A stretch of 5,101 bases of DNA, from contig CAJGDQ010000083.1 of NCBI GenBank assembly GCA_904502215.1, positions 1-5,101 of the forward strand, in the 5' to 3' direction. Below the pieces are notes generated by a model, which had not been told where the DNA came from, did no database searches, and saw only the letters and a list, made by a program, of their open reading frames with translations. Origin of the DNA: Clostridiaceae bacterium (lineage in GTDB: Bacteria; Bacillota; Clostridia; Oscillospirales; Acutalibacteraceae). Position numbers and translations under genes: made by a program. Shown piece by piece: positions 1 through 5,101 of this stretch. Within the stretch, counting starts at the first letter, position 1. The number at the start of each line of letters is the position of its first letter.

Positions 1-43
1 AGGGAGCAATCCCCCGCGAGTTCGAATCTCGCCGTCTCCGCCA
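1..43 (+). tRNA. tRNA-Ser, 3' part only (5' end outside window)
   Basis: This is the 3' portion of a tRNA. Visible elements are a variable-arm hairpin GGGA-GCAA-TCCC (2-13), a T stem GCGAG (16-20) pairing with CTCGC (28-32) around the loop TTCGAAT (21-27), the acceptor 3' strand CGTCTCC (33-39), discriminator G40 and an encoded CCA (41-43). A long, base-paired variable arm restricts the choice to Ser, Leu or Tyr; a G discriminator points to serine, because bacterial Leu and Tyr tRNAs normally carry A. The anticodon lies outside the window, so the isoacceptor is unknown. The 3' end of tmRNA was considered, but its discriminator is usually A and the arm next to the T stem fits a class II tRNA. 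The 3' half of a tRNA gene is a classic phage integration target, and phage late genes end about 240 nt downstream. Confidence 0.93.
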
Positions 44-46
44 AGG

Positions 47-86
47 ACTCCTTGAAGGTTTTATCCTTCAAGGAGTGTTCTCTTTT
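47..86 (+). terminator. Intrinsic terminator of the tRNA-Ser gene
   Basis: A perfect 12-bp stem, ACTCCTTGAAGG (47-58) with CCTTCAAGGAGT (65-76), closes a 6-nt loop. It is followed by GTTCTCTTTT (77-86), which is T-rich on the + strand. It begins 3 nt after the CCA end, so it most simply terminates the tRNA transcript and insulates the next unit. Confidence 0.85.
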
Positions 87-90
87 CATA

Positions 91-119
91 TTGAATTTAT
101 TGTAAATTTGTAGTATAGT
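91..119 (+). promoter_or_regulatory. Sigma-70/SigA-type promoter for the downstream structured RNA
   Basis: TTGAAT (91-96, 4 of 6 matches to TTGACA) is separated by exactly 17 bp from TATAGT (114-119, 5 of 6 matches to TATAAT). The spacer is AT-rich. An overlapping alternative -10, TATACT (119-124), has no well-placed -35. Transcription would start near 126-128, at the 5' edge of the self-complementary region. Position between a terminator and an RNA-like sequence supports the call; it rests on motif matching only. Confidence 0.6.
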
Positions 120-248
120 ATACTCATCACTGGATTCGGTTCAGAGCAATGCTTAGCCAGTGAACCGCAAGGGGCAGGTTTTACGAGCGCGTTAACACAG
201 TTCCGAGTTACTGGTGCGCGGAGCCGGCCTGCTTTTTATTATACTATA
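114..248. repeat. 9-bp inverted repeat flanking the small RNA
   Basis: TATAGTATA (114-122) and TATACTATA (240-248) are exact reverse complements bracketing the RNA-like segment. The left copy contains the proposed -10 box. Read on the minus strand, the right copy forms part of TATAGTATAAT, which holds a perfect TATAAT (243-238) but no convincing -35. Such short AT-rich matches can arise by chance. Confidence 0.4.
126..240 (+). ncRNA. Putative structured small RNA of unknown family, about 115 nt
   Basis: No plausible ORF is seen here, and the segment is richer in GC than the flanking AT-rich DNA. It lies after a good promoter and ends in a T tract. The 5' half holds two overlapping complementary pairs: TCACTGG (127-133) with CCAGTGA (157-163), and CGGTTCA (137-143) with TGAACCG (161-167); a small GAGC/GCTT hairpin sits between them (144-154). 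The 3' half is an imperfect long hairpin: GCAGG (174-178) with CCTGC (228-232), GCGC (187-190) with GCGC (216-219), and CAGT (198-201) with ACTG (210-213) around an 8-nt loop. TTTTT (233-237) follows, so the last stem can serve as terminator. I do not recognise the family. It lacks the conserved SRP RNA apical sequence and tmRNA features. It could be a host small RNA displaced by integration or a phage-encoded RNA. The + orientation is favoured by promoter and T tract. Confidence 0.6.
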
Positions 249-249
249 G

Positions 250-286
250 AACAACCGCAATCGTAAGATTGCGGTTGTTTTGTTTT
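250..286 (+). terminator. Strong 13-bp hairpin with T-rich tail between RNA and prophage operon
   Basis: AACAACCGCAATC (250-262) pairs perfectly with GATTGCGGTTGTT (267-279) around a GTAA loop, and TTGTTTT (280-286) follows on the + strand. It is therefore a good + strand intrinsic terminator, backing up the T tract at 233-237. The T tail overlaps the TAA stop of the convergent minus-strand gene ending at 285. Read on the minus strand the hairpin lacks an immediate T run, but it could still protect the 3' end of the late phage mRNA. Confidence 0.75.
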
Positions 287-533
287 ATGAGCCATCAAAA
301 TATCCAAAATCAACTGCCCTTTCGGTTTCTAAATTTTGTATTCTTCGGCTCATATTACTTATTTTTTCTTCTATTACCGGTATTCGCGAGGCGGTTTTGC
401 TTTGAATATCCACCTTTTTTTCAAGCTGTTCTAATCGGTATTCGGTGAGCTTACCCGAAGCAATAATCCCGCCTGCTGTCCCGATAAGCGTGCCGAAGAA
501 TGAAATTGCGGCAACAATTATCGTGCTATCCAT
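285..533 (-). CDS. Small membrane-anchored coiled-coil phage protein (XhlA/holin-associated type)
   Basis: The 82-aa product has one N-terminal hydrophobic segment (about residues 4-26, with the glycine-rich stretch GTLIGTAGGII) followed by a charged heptad-like helix (about 29-73, including YRLEQLEKKVD and later RRIQNLE). This matches a small-protein type frequent in Firmicutes phages, usually found after tail genes near lysis genes and often annotated as hemolysin XhlA-like or holin-associated. I recognise the pattern from memory, not from a search. A likely role is membrane insertion at lysis, but a structural or membrane-tethering role cannot be excluded. The ATG at 533 follows AGAGG by 5 nt, and only 10 nt separate it from the preceding stop, so it is the last gene of the operon. 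No endolysin follows before the tRNA, so any partner lysin must be encoded elsewhere. Confidence 0.8.
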   Translation of the reverse strand: MDSTIIVAAISFFGTLIGTAGGIIASGKLTEYRLEQLEKKVDIQSKTASRIPVIEEKISNMSRRIQNLETERAVDFGYFDGS

Positions 534-543
534 AAATACCTCT

Positions 544-2553
544 TTAGTTATTAAAATAGATTTCCCCGGATTCCAGGCAAATTCTTTTTCTTGAACTTAT
601 AGTTATCCCAACACTATTAACTGACGGAAGGCTCGGAATAACCTTTATATAGTCCCCTGATTTCATAGAAAAATCGCTTTCTTCAAAATGGTATTCTCCG
701 CAAATACCATCATTGCAGTTAAGAATTACATCACTATCGCCAAAGGCCTTAAGTCTTAAACAAACCTTATTTATATGCAATTTGCTTTCAAGGCTGGAAA
801 GAAAATAATTTTTAGTTTTTATAAGGCTTTCTATATCAAAAGGAAGAGTTATAAAGCTTGATAAAGCCGAGGAAATAATTATATCCTCATTACCCGAAAG
901 AGATGCTATAAAGCAAATATCATTTTGATTATTATACATAACAAAAGCGGTTTTGTTTCCGGTTATTACGCCAATGATTTCAACCTCTTTTGGAAATTCC
1001 CATAAATAGACCGAATAGTTTTCATAATTTACAAGAATAACCTTTTGACCAAAACATAAAATATAAAAATTTCCAATCCTACCGCCAACTGAAGTCAAAA
1101 TATTTTCCAAAGGTAAAGCCTCGATTTTTTCGGTTAACCTAAAGACTGAATTTTTATATCCCATAATAAAACCACCAGAGCTAAGCCAAATTGGAACATC
1201 ATTGCAAACCATAACCGAGTTTTGATTCAATGTTCCAAAGGTGTTGGAAATACATTCAACTTCAAATTCATCCTTATTGAAAAAAATTTCATCCTCGCCT
1301 GCAAGCAAAGCAGTATCACTAACAGTTTTGCCTTTTTTGATTTTGAGGGTATAAATTTCATTTTCCTTAAAGATAAATAGCTTGTTTTTAACCGTTTTCA
1401 AAGCAGTTACATCATCATTTGAAGAACCGATTTCGTTTTCAAAATTCAATGGAAAATATAACGGATTTTCTCGATGACAGCTATAAATTCTCCCCTTATT
1501 TTTTCCACCCGAAAATAATATCCTTGAACCTAATTCGGCAGAATATTTACAAGAAGAAAGATTTAAAAAGCCCTCTTCTATCTCCTTGTTTGCAAATATT
1601 CTTATATTATTTTCGCTATATATATCAAATCTCGGAACTTTATATTCACTGCCGCCTTCTGAAAAATAGATAACTCCCTTTTCCCTATCGGCGCTAATGG
1701 TTATATTTTTTCCCATAAAGCTTTGAGTTGCTGAATTTTCATTTTGATACATAGTCCATTGAGTATAGCTTTCAAGACTGTTATAAACTCTAACCATTAT
1801 AGTTCCGTTTGCAATTTGAGAAAAAGGCAATCGGAAATTTGAAGAATAACCATCCGAAGTATAATATGCATAAAATCCCGAGCTTAAAATATTTTGAGCT
1901 TCAATATTTTTTGGCGATTTCAATTCAACAAGAGCCTCTTTTTTGGCAGTTTCATATGCATTTCCCCTGCCGTTTATCAAAATGGTTGGAATATAAAAAC
2001 TATAATTATGAACCCAACCATCAAGATTGGCGTTAACCTCGTAAATAATACCCTCTTGTCCGTTGCCTGAGATATTTTCCTTATGTATCAGAGCATAAAT
2101 GCCTCCGCCCATTTTCTTTTCAGCGGTAAAAAAGAGTATCTTCTTAGGAACAAAAAAGGTATCACTGGAAGTTCTGAAAAACTCTATTCGCCCAATATTT
2201 TTCACAACCCTCTCACCATTTACCAAGAATACAAATACAAAAACAACCGAGTCCTCATAACCTATACAATATGCAATATTATAGGATTGCCCCTCGTAAA
2301 TATATTTTGTTTCGGTTACAAAGTAGGATTTTTCGTTCAAATATTTCATGGAATTATCATTTAAAATATTGTTGAGTTCACTATATAAACCGGGCCTGGT
2401 TGTTAGCGTTCCATTAACATTCCAAACATTCAAAGCTTCGGCTAGCTCATTATCAGAAATATCTTCCATTGAAGCAGTTTTATTAATACCACCAATAAAT
2501 TTCGGTAATTTATAAACCTTTTGTTTTTCTTTCTTTAAAGCAGGAAATTTCAT
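544..2553 (-). CDS. Podovirus-type nozzle / packaged-DNA stabilisation-like protein
   Basis: The product is 669 aa, soluble and beta-rich, without signal peptide or membrane segments. Its N-terminus has a pattern known from neck/nozzle proteins of short-tailed phages: GGIN (21-24), then DISDNELAEALNV (31-43), then GTLTTRPG (48-55). A second set of typical blocks lies mid-protein: SRILFSGG and GRIYSC (about 342-358), NPLYFP (about 362-367), and VTALKT followed by LFIFKENEIYTL (about 381-402). FGT...SV...PIWLSSGGF (about 438-461) looks like one more propeller-like repeat. P22 gp10 and T7 gp12 are functional analogues: they form the tube below the adaptor through which DNA leaves and which seals the filled head. 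The role is inferred from these motifs and from position after portal and adaptor. Its ATG overlaps the upstream TAA by one base (TAATG), with only a weak GGGGAT upstream, suggesting translational coupling. Confidence 0.75.
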   Translation of the reverse strand: MKFPALKKEKQKVYKLPKFIGGINKTASMEDISDNELAEALNVWNVNGTLTTRPGLYSELNNILNDNSMKYLNEKSYFVTETKYIYEGQSYNIAYCIGYEDSVVFVFVFLVNGERVVKNIGRIEFFRTSSDTFFVPKKILFFTAEKKMGGGIYALIHKENISGNGQEGIIYEVNANLDGWVHNYSFYIPTILINGRGNAYETAKKEALVELKSPKNIEAQNILSSGFYAYYTSDGYSSNFRLPFSQIANGTIMVRVYNSLESYTQWTMYQNENSATQSFMGKNITISADREKGVIYFSEGGSEYKVPRFDIYSENNIRIFANKEIEEGFLNLSSCKYSAELGSRILFSGGKNKGRIYSCHRENPLYFPLNFENEIGSSNDDVTALKTVKNKLFIFKENEIYTLKIKKGKTVSDTALLAGEDEIFFNKDEFEVECISNTFGTLNQNSVMVCNDVPIWLSSGGFIMGYKNSVFRLTEKIEALPLENILTSVGGRIGNFYILCFGQKVILVNYENYSVYLWEFPKEVEIIGVITGNKTAFVMYNNQNDICFIASLSGNEDIIISSALSSFITLPFDIESLIKTKNYFLSSLESKLHINKVCLRLKAFGDSDVILNCNDGICGEYHFEESDFSMKSGDYIKVIPSLPSVNSVGITISSRKRICLESGEIYFNN

Positions 2554-2894
2554 TATTCATCCCCGCTCCCTGCAATTGGTAGTTTATCCTCAATTAAAGA
2601 AATCTCGGATAATATTGCGGCTCTTTTGGCATTATAAAGGTCGCAAAAAAGCTGATTTTTCGCCGAATCCCCCTCACTCAATGACAAGAGCATCGCAAGA
2701 CCGCAACAAACGGCTTCTAAATGGCTCTTAGAAGCTTTTATCTTTGAAGACATCTCATTTATCTCCTCAAGCTTTAAATCGTTTAGAACTTGATTTATAA
2801 GCTCTTTTGCCATAGAGATTTTATTATCATTAATCCCTGATGAGTTATAACCCAATCTTAAAAGAGCCTTTTTATAAATATCATATCCGCTCAT
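2553..2894 (-). CDS. Probable head-tail adaptor (connector) protein
   Basis: The 113-aa product is predicted to be mostly alpha-helical: an N-terminal helix (MSGYDIYKKALLRLGY), a second around residues 27-45 (SMAKELINQVLNDLKLEEIN), a hydrophobic helix at about 57-75, and a C-terminal helix at about 78-103. Small helical proteins encoded directly after the portal are typically adaptors that bind the portal's underside and form the platform for the next tail ring (P22 gp4 and gp6-like connectors are the models). The assignment depends on size, helicity and synteny; no diagnostic motif is visible. Its ATG immediately follows the portal's TAG in the same frame, and a GGAGG (2903-2907) inside the portal's last codons, 8 nt before the ATG, supports independent initiation. 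Its own stop overlaps the next start by one base. Confidence 0.7.
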   Translation of the reverse strand: MSGYDIYKKALLRLGYNSSGINDNKISMAKELINQVLNDLKLEEINEMSSKIKASKSHLEAVCCGLAMLLSLSEGDSAKNQLFCDLYNAKRAAILSEISLIEDKLPIAGSGDE

Positions 2895-4469
2895 CTATGC
2901 TTCCTCCAAGTCTTTCTCTTTTATAAGGGTTGCAACATCAGGAACTAAGCCCTCGGGCAAACGTCTTAGCAACTCTTCTTTGCTAACAGCACCCTTTTCA
3001 TATAAAAGTATTAGCATATCTGCCCGCTCCCTTTCGGTATAAGAAGATGCCGGGCTTATATCAACGGTTGCATTAAGAATAAGGTTTTTATATCTATTTC
3101 CATCAAACTCAATATATCGGCTGCCATCCTTATCCTTGAGTTTGATGTTTCTCTTGCCATAATAAACAACCCAAAAATCCGCCCAAATTCGAGCAACATC
3201 CTCAACAAAGCTATAGAATCGGTTTTTAATAATTTGAAGGGGCATTAAAGAGGCATCTCGCATTGCAAGAAGAGCCGTTGCGTTATCTGCTCTTGAATCA
3301 CCCAACGCTACCTCATTAGCTCCGCTTTGGGTAAGAGTGTTTTCAATTAGTGAAGTAATGCTTGCGTCAAAATCCTTAGTAAAAGAAGGCGGAGAAATAT
3401 ATTTAACCGCTCCTGCAACATCCTCGTTACTACCGTAAATTTTAACTATTTGACCTGGGTCATTAGTTATTCTTTGAGTAACGGTATCACCATTTACAAC
3501 CATTATCGGCATACCCGTTGTCATAGTCGACCAAACATTTGCAGTTATCATTCTATTAATAGCAATTTGATTAGGGATTAAATATGTTATTTCGCTTTCG
3601 CCGTATGCCGAGTTATTTTTTCTTTCCCAATGAAAAATTGCCAACGGATATAGGCGAAGCCTTGTATCAAACTCTTCCCTAACAACACATTTATCGGTTA
3701 CCTTTATACATTTAATTGTATAACCATCGCCCTTTGTATATTCCTTATAGAGCTTGGTATAAAGGGTTGTTTTGCCGTTTTCTGAAGATTCGGAAATGAT
3801 TTTAAGGGTTTCAATATCCCTTCCGTTAAGCCTTGCCTCGCTGATTACCTCTTCGGTTGGCTTTCGACTGGAAATGATAATATAAGGCTGATTTTGAATG
3901 TTCTCGCAATAAGGGTCGCCAAAAACAATATCCTCTATATCAAGAACCTCACAGCATATATCTCCGTTAATGCCAACCTTTTGAGAGCTATCAGCATAAA
4001 GACCGGTTATAACATTTGGATTCCAATATGTATAGAGCACCGAGCTTCCCGAAATATAAGAATTTCTAAGCACCCTTTCAGTGAGGTCGGAAAACTTTAA
4101 CCTCTCGGCAGTTACCTTTCTATAATTTGAGAAAGCTTCTAAAACATTGTTTATTTCATTAATACTTAAGTTGCCTTGCAAATTAAGGCCTTTTAATTCA
4201 GGCTCAACAGAAGGCACACCCTCAGCCGAATATGAAACTGAAATCGGAGCACTTAAAACCTGAGATATTTTATAATTTCCGATTCTTTTTATAACATTAT
4301 GCCGAACTAACGGTCTATCATTACCGCACTTGGCGCCATGCCATTGGTCGCCTATGAAAAAACGCTCATTGATTTTATTTTGCTCAAACATACCCTTGCT
4401 TCCAAGTGATGCTTTAAAATCATAACCGCTTTTATATTCCTTTAAAATCTCCGAAGGTTTTTTTAGCAT
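2895..4469 (-). CDS. Phage portal protein
   Basis: The 524-aa product fits a portal protein, the dodecameric ring at one capsid vertex through which the terminase pumps DNA. Supporting features are an N-terminal helical region with FFIGDQWHG (37-45), the RHNVIKRIGNYKISQVL helix (56-72) followed by PISVSYSAEG, the SYISGSSVLYTYWNP segment (137-151), EVLDIEDIVFGDP (174-186), and a wing-to-stem-like region with YPLAIFHWE (274-282), YGESEITYLIPNQIAINRM (289-307) and MPIMVVNG (320-327). A long helical crown-like part contains SLIENTLTQSGANEVALGD (373-391) and ATALLAMRD (397-405). Length is in the usual 450-600 aa range. The ATG at 4469 is supported by AAGGAG (4478-4483), 8 nt upstream. The stop is TAG, while every other complete stop in the operon is TAA. 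The gene lies after, not before, the capsid gene. Confidence 0.9.
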   Translation of the reverse strand: MLKKPSEILKEYKSGYDFKASLGSKGMFEQNKINERFFIGDQWHGAKCGNDRPLVRHNVIKRIGNYKISQVLSAPISVSYSAEGVPSVEPELKGLNLQGNLSINEINNVLEAFSNYRKVTAERLKFSDLTERVLRNSYISGSSVLYTYWNPNVITGLYADSSQKVGINGDICCEVLDIEDIVFGDPYCENIQNQPYIIISSRKPTEEVISEARLNGRDIETLKIISESSENGKTTLYTKLYKEYTKGDGYTIKCIKVTDKCVVREEFDTRLRLYPLAIFHWERKNNSAYGESEITYLIPNQIAINRMITANVWSTMTTGMPIMVVNGDTVTQRITNDPGQIVKIYGSNEDVAGAVKYISPPSFTKDFDASITSLIENTLTQSGANEVALGDSRADNATALLAMRDASLMPLQIIKNRFYSFVEDVARIWADFWVVYYGKRNIKLKDKDGSRYIEFDGNRYKNLILNATVDISPASSYTERERADMLILLYEKGAVSKEELLRRLPEGLVPDVATLIKEKDLEEA

Positions 4470-4477
4470 AATTTCAA

Positions 4478-4483
4478 CTCCTT
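4478..4483 (-). promoter_or_regulatory. Ribosome binding site of the portal gene
   Basis: AAGGAG on the minus strand lies 8 nt upstream of the ATG at 4469-4467. It fixes the portal start and lies just downstream of the intercistronic hairpin, so the site remains unpaired when that hairpin forms. Confidence 0.75.
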
Positions 4484-4490
4484 TTTGGCT

Positions 4491-4514
4491 GAAAAGCCCG
4501 AATTAACGGGCTTT
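4491..4514 (-). terminator. Weak terminator or attenuator between capsid and portal genes
   Basis: AAAGCCCG (4514-4507 on the minus strand) pairs with CGGGCTTT (4500-4493) around a TTAATT loop. The transcript continues TC then AGCC, so the U run is short (four U, including three in the stem). This is 15 nt after the capsid stop codon. Partial termination or mRNA stabilisation here would yield much more capsid than portal transcript, matching the high capsid-to-portal ratio in particles. That function is inferred. Confidence 0.5.
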
Positions 4515-4529
4515 CCAGTTTTTTAAAAT

Positions 4530-5101
4530 TTAGTTTACATTAACTGCCATAATGGGCGAATCAACGCTTGCCATACCATCAACAGTTACCCTTACAAAGT
4601 AATGGTATTTTCCTTTTGGAAGCTCAGCATCGGTTGTATAAGATTCAGAGTTTGCACCCTTAATCTTAACAGCACCACGCTTAGTATCACCTGTGCAAGC
4701 AAACCACTGATAGCTAACCTCACCATCGCTATTTGCTAAAACAGAAATAACAGCTCCTGTTCCCTCTTCAGTTTCAAAATCAGCATTATTTGAAATAATG
4801 TTCACAGCCGGAGAAACCCAAGCCCAAACTGCATCAAGACCGCTCTTCTTAACGAATACATCGTAATAAATACGATAATCGAACTTATAAGCATCAGCAT
4901 CGATATTCTGCTCAGGAGTGAAAATTCTCATTTTTTCGGTCTTCTTAACAAGATGAGCGCCACTCTTGGGGCAAACGAGCATATATGCCTCTCTGGTGTT
5001 TTCAGCAGGAGTGAAACCGCCGTTAGTGAAATTATAAGCAGTTTTCATTCTCTCGGATACAACAGGGATGATAGCAACGCCATTGATAGATTTAACCTTA
5101 A
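4530..5101 (-). CDS. Major capsid protein, C-terminal part, with Ig-like domain (5' end outside window)
   Basis: The reading frame is open to the window edge. The in-frame Met at 5048 is internal, because 17 further codons upstream give KVKSINGVAIIPVVSER, which continues smoothly into MKTAYNF. The segment INGVAIIPVVSERMKTAYNF, followed by a MLVCPKSGAHLVKK stretch and then FDYRIYYDVFVKKSGLDAVW, resembles the C-terminal part of the A-domain and final strands of HK97-fold phage coat proteins. After SPAVN the last roughly 90 residues (4533-4808) form an Ig-like beta sandwich: VSYQWF carries the core Tyr/Trp positions, then GANSESYTT and GKYHYFVRVTVDG give the later strands. Capsid-fused Ig-like domains are known decorations; phi29 gp8 has a C-terminal one. 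189 residues are visible. The gene is first of the visible operon and ends with TAA 60 nt before the portal ATG. Confidence 0.8.
   Translation of the reverse strand, partial: KVKSINGVAIIPVVSERMKTAYNFTNGGFTPAENTREAYMLVCPKSGAHLVKKTEKMRIFTPEQNIDADAYKFDYRIYYDVFVKKSGLDAVWAWVSPAVNIISNNADFETEEGTGAVISVLANSDGEVSYQWFACTGDTKRGAVKIKGANSESYTTDAELPKGKYHYFVRVTVDGMASVDSPIMAVNVN

Noticed and set aside
126..240. SRP 4.5S/scRNA, often found near tRNA-Ser in Firmicutes
   Set aside because: The conserved apical GGAAGCAGC-type sequence and its long closing helix are absent on both strands.
126..240. A phi29-like packaging RNA at the end of a podovirus gene set
   Set aside because: Length is similar, but the 5' and 3' ends do not pair into a closing helix, no three-way junction with complementary loops is evident, and the portal does not look phi29-like.
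126..240. HDV-like self-cleaving ribozyme because of the interleaved helices
   Set aside because: There is no P4 element between the 3' strands of the two helices and no spacing that would permit the nested double pseudoknot.
1419..2364. Three open frames of 75-93 codons on the + strand inside the nozzle gene (1419-1673, 1809-2036, 2083-2364)
   Set aside because: They lie antisense to a motif-bearing 669-aa gene, show no recognisable domain, and their composition fits chance open frames in AT-rich DNA.
3894..4100. A 68-codon open frame on the + strand inside the portal gene
   Set aside because: It is antisense to a well-supported portal gene and has no recognisable features.
4530..5048. A complete 172-aa Ig-domain protein starting at the ATG at 5048
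   Set aside because: The frame stays open to the window edge, the upstream residues match capsid-like sequence running into this Met, and no Shine-Dalgarno sequence precedes it.
1..5101. CRISPR array, insertion sequence or diversity-generating template repeat
   Set aside because: No regularly spaced repeats, transposase motifs or long near-identical repeat pairs were seen by eye.

Overview
The window looks like the end of a prophage, or of a prophage-derived element, lying beside a host tRNA gene. The host is probably a low-GC Gram-positive bacterium such as a Clostridia-type gut bacterium. This is inferred from the AT-rich coding sequence, strong GGAGG/AAGGAG Shine-Dalgarno sites, a CCA-encoding tRNA-Ser with a stem-loop terminator, and a small membrane/coiled-coil protein of a type common in Firmicutes phages. 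No taxonomic search was possible.

Layout: positions 1-43 are the 3' end of a tRNA-Ser on the + strand, followed by a 12-bp intrinsic terminator (47-86). Positions 91-240 appear to be a separate + strand transcription unit: a promoter (TTGAAT, 17-bp spacer, TATAGT), about 115 nt of GC-richer and highly self-complementary sequence without a plausible ORF, and a stem followed by a T tract. A second perfect 13-bp hairpin with a T-rich tail (250-286) separates this unit from the phage genes, which converge on it from the other strand.

Everything from 285 to 5101 is one tightly packed minus-strand operon. In transcription order it encodes a major capsid protein with a C-terminal Ig-like domain (5' end outside the window), a weak hairpin, a 524-aa portal protein, a 113-aa probable head-tail adaptor, a 669-aa protein resembling the nozzle/DNA-stabilisation proteins of short-tailed phages, and an 82-aa membrane-anchored coiled-coil protein that may act in lysis. 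Junctions are a 60-nt gap with hairpin, zero spacing (TAG then ATG), a 1-nt overlap (TAATG), and a 10-nt gap.

Together the capsid, portal, adaptor and nozzle would build a DNA-filled head closed by a short neck, which suggests a podovirus-like particle. The capsid gene lies upstream of the portal gene, unlike the usual portal-then-capsid order of P22 and T7. The most interesting items are the unassigned structured RNA between tRNA and prophage, the in-frame amber codon between portal and adaptor, and the capsid Ig-like extension.
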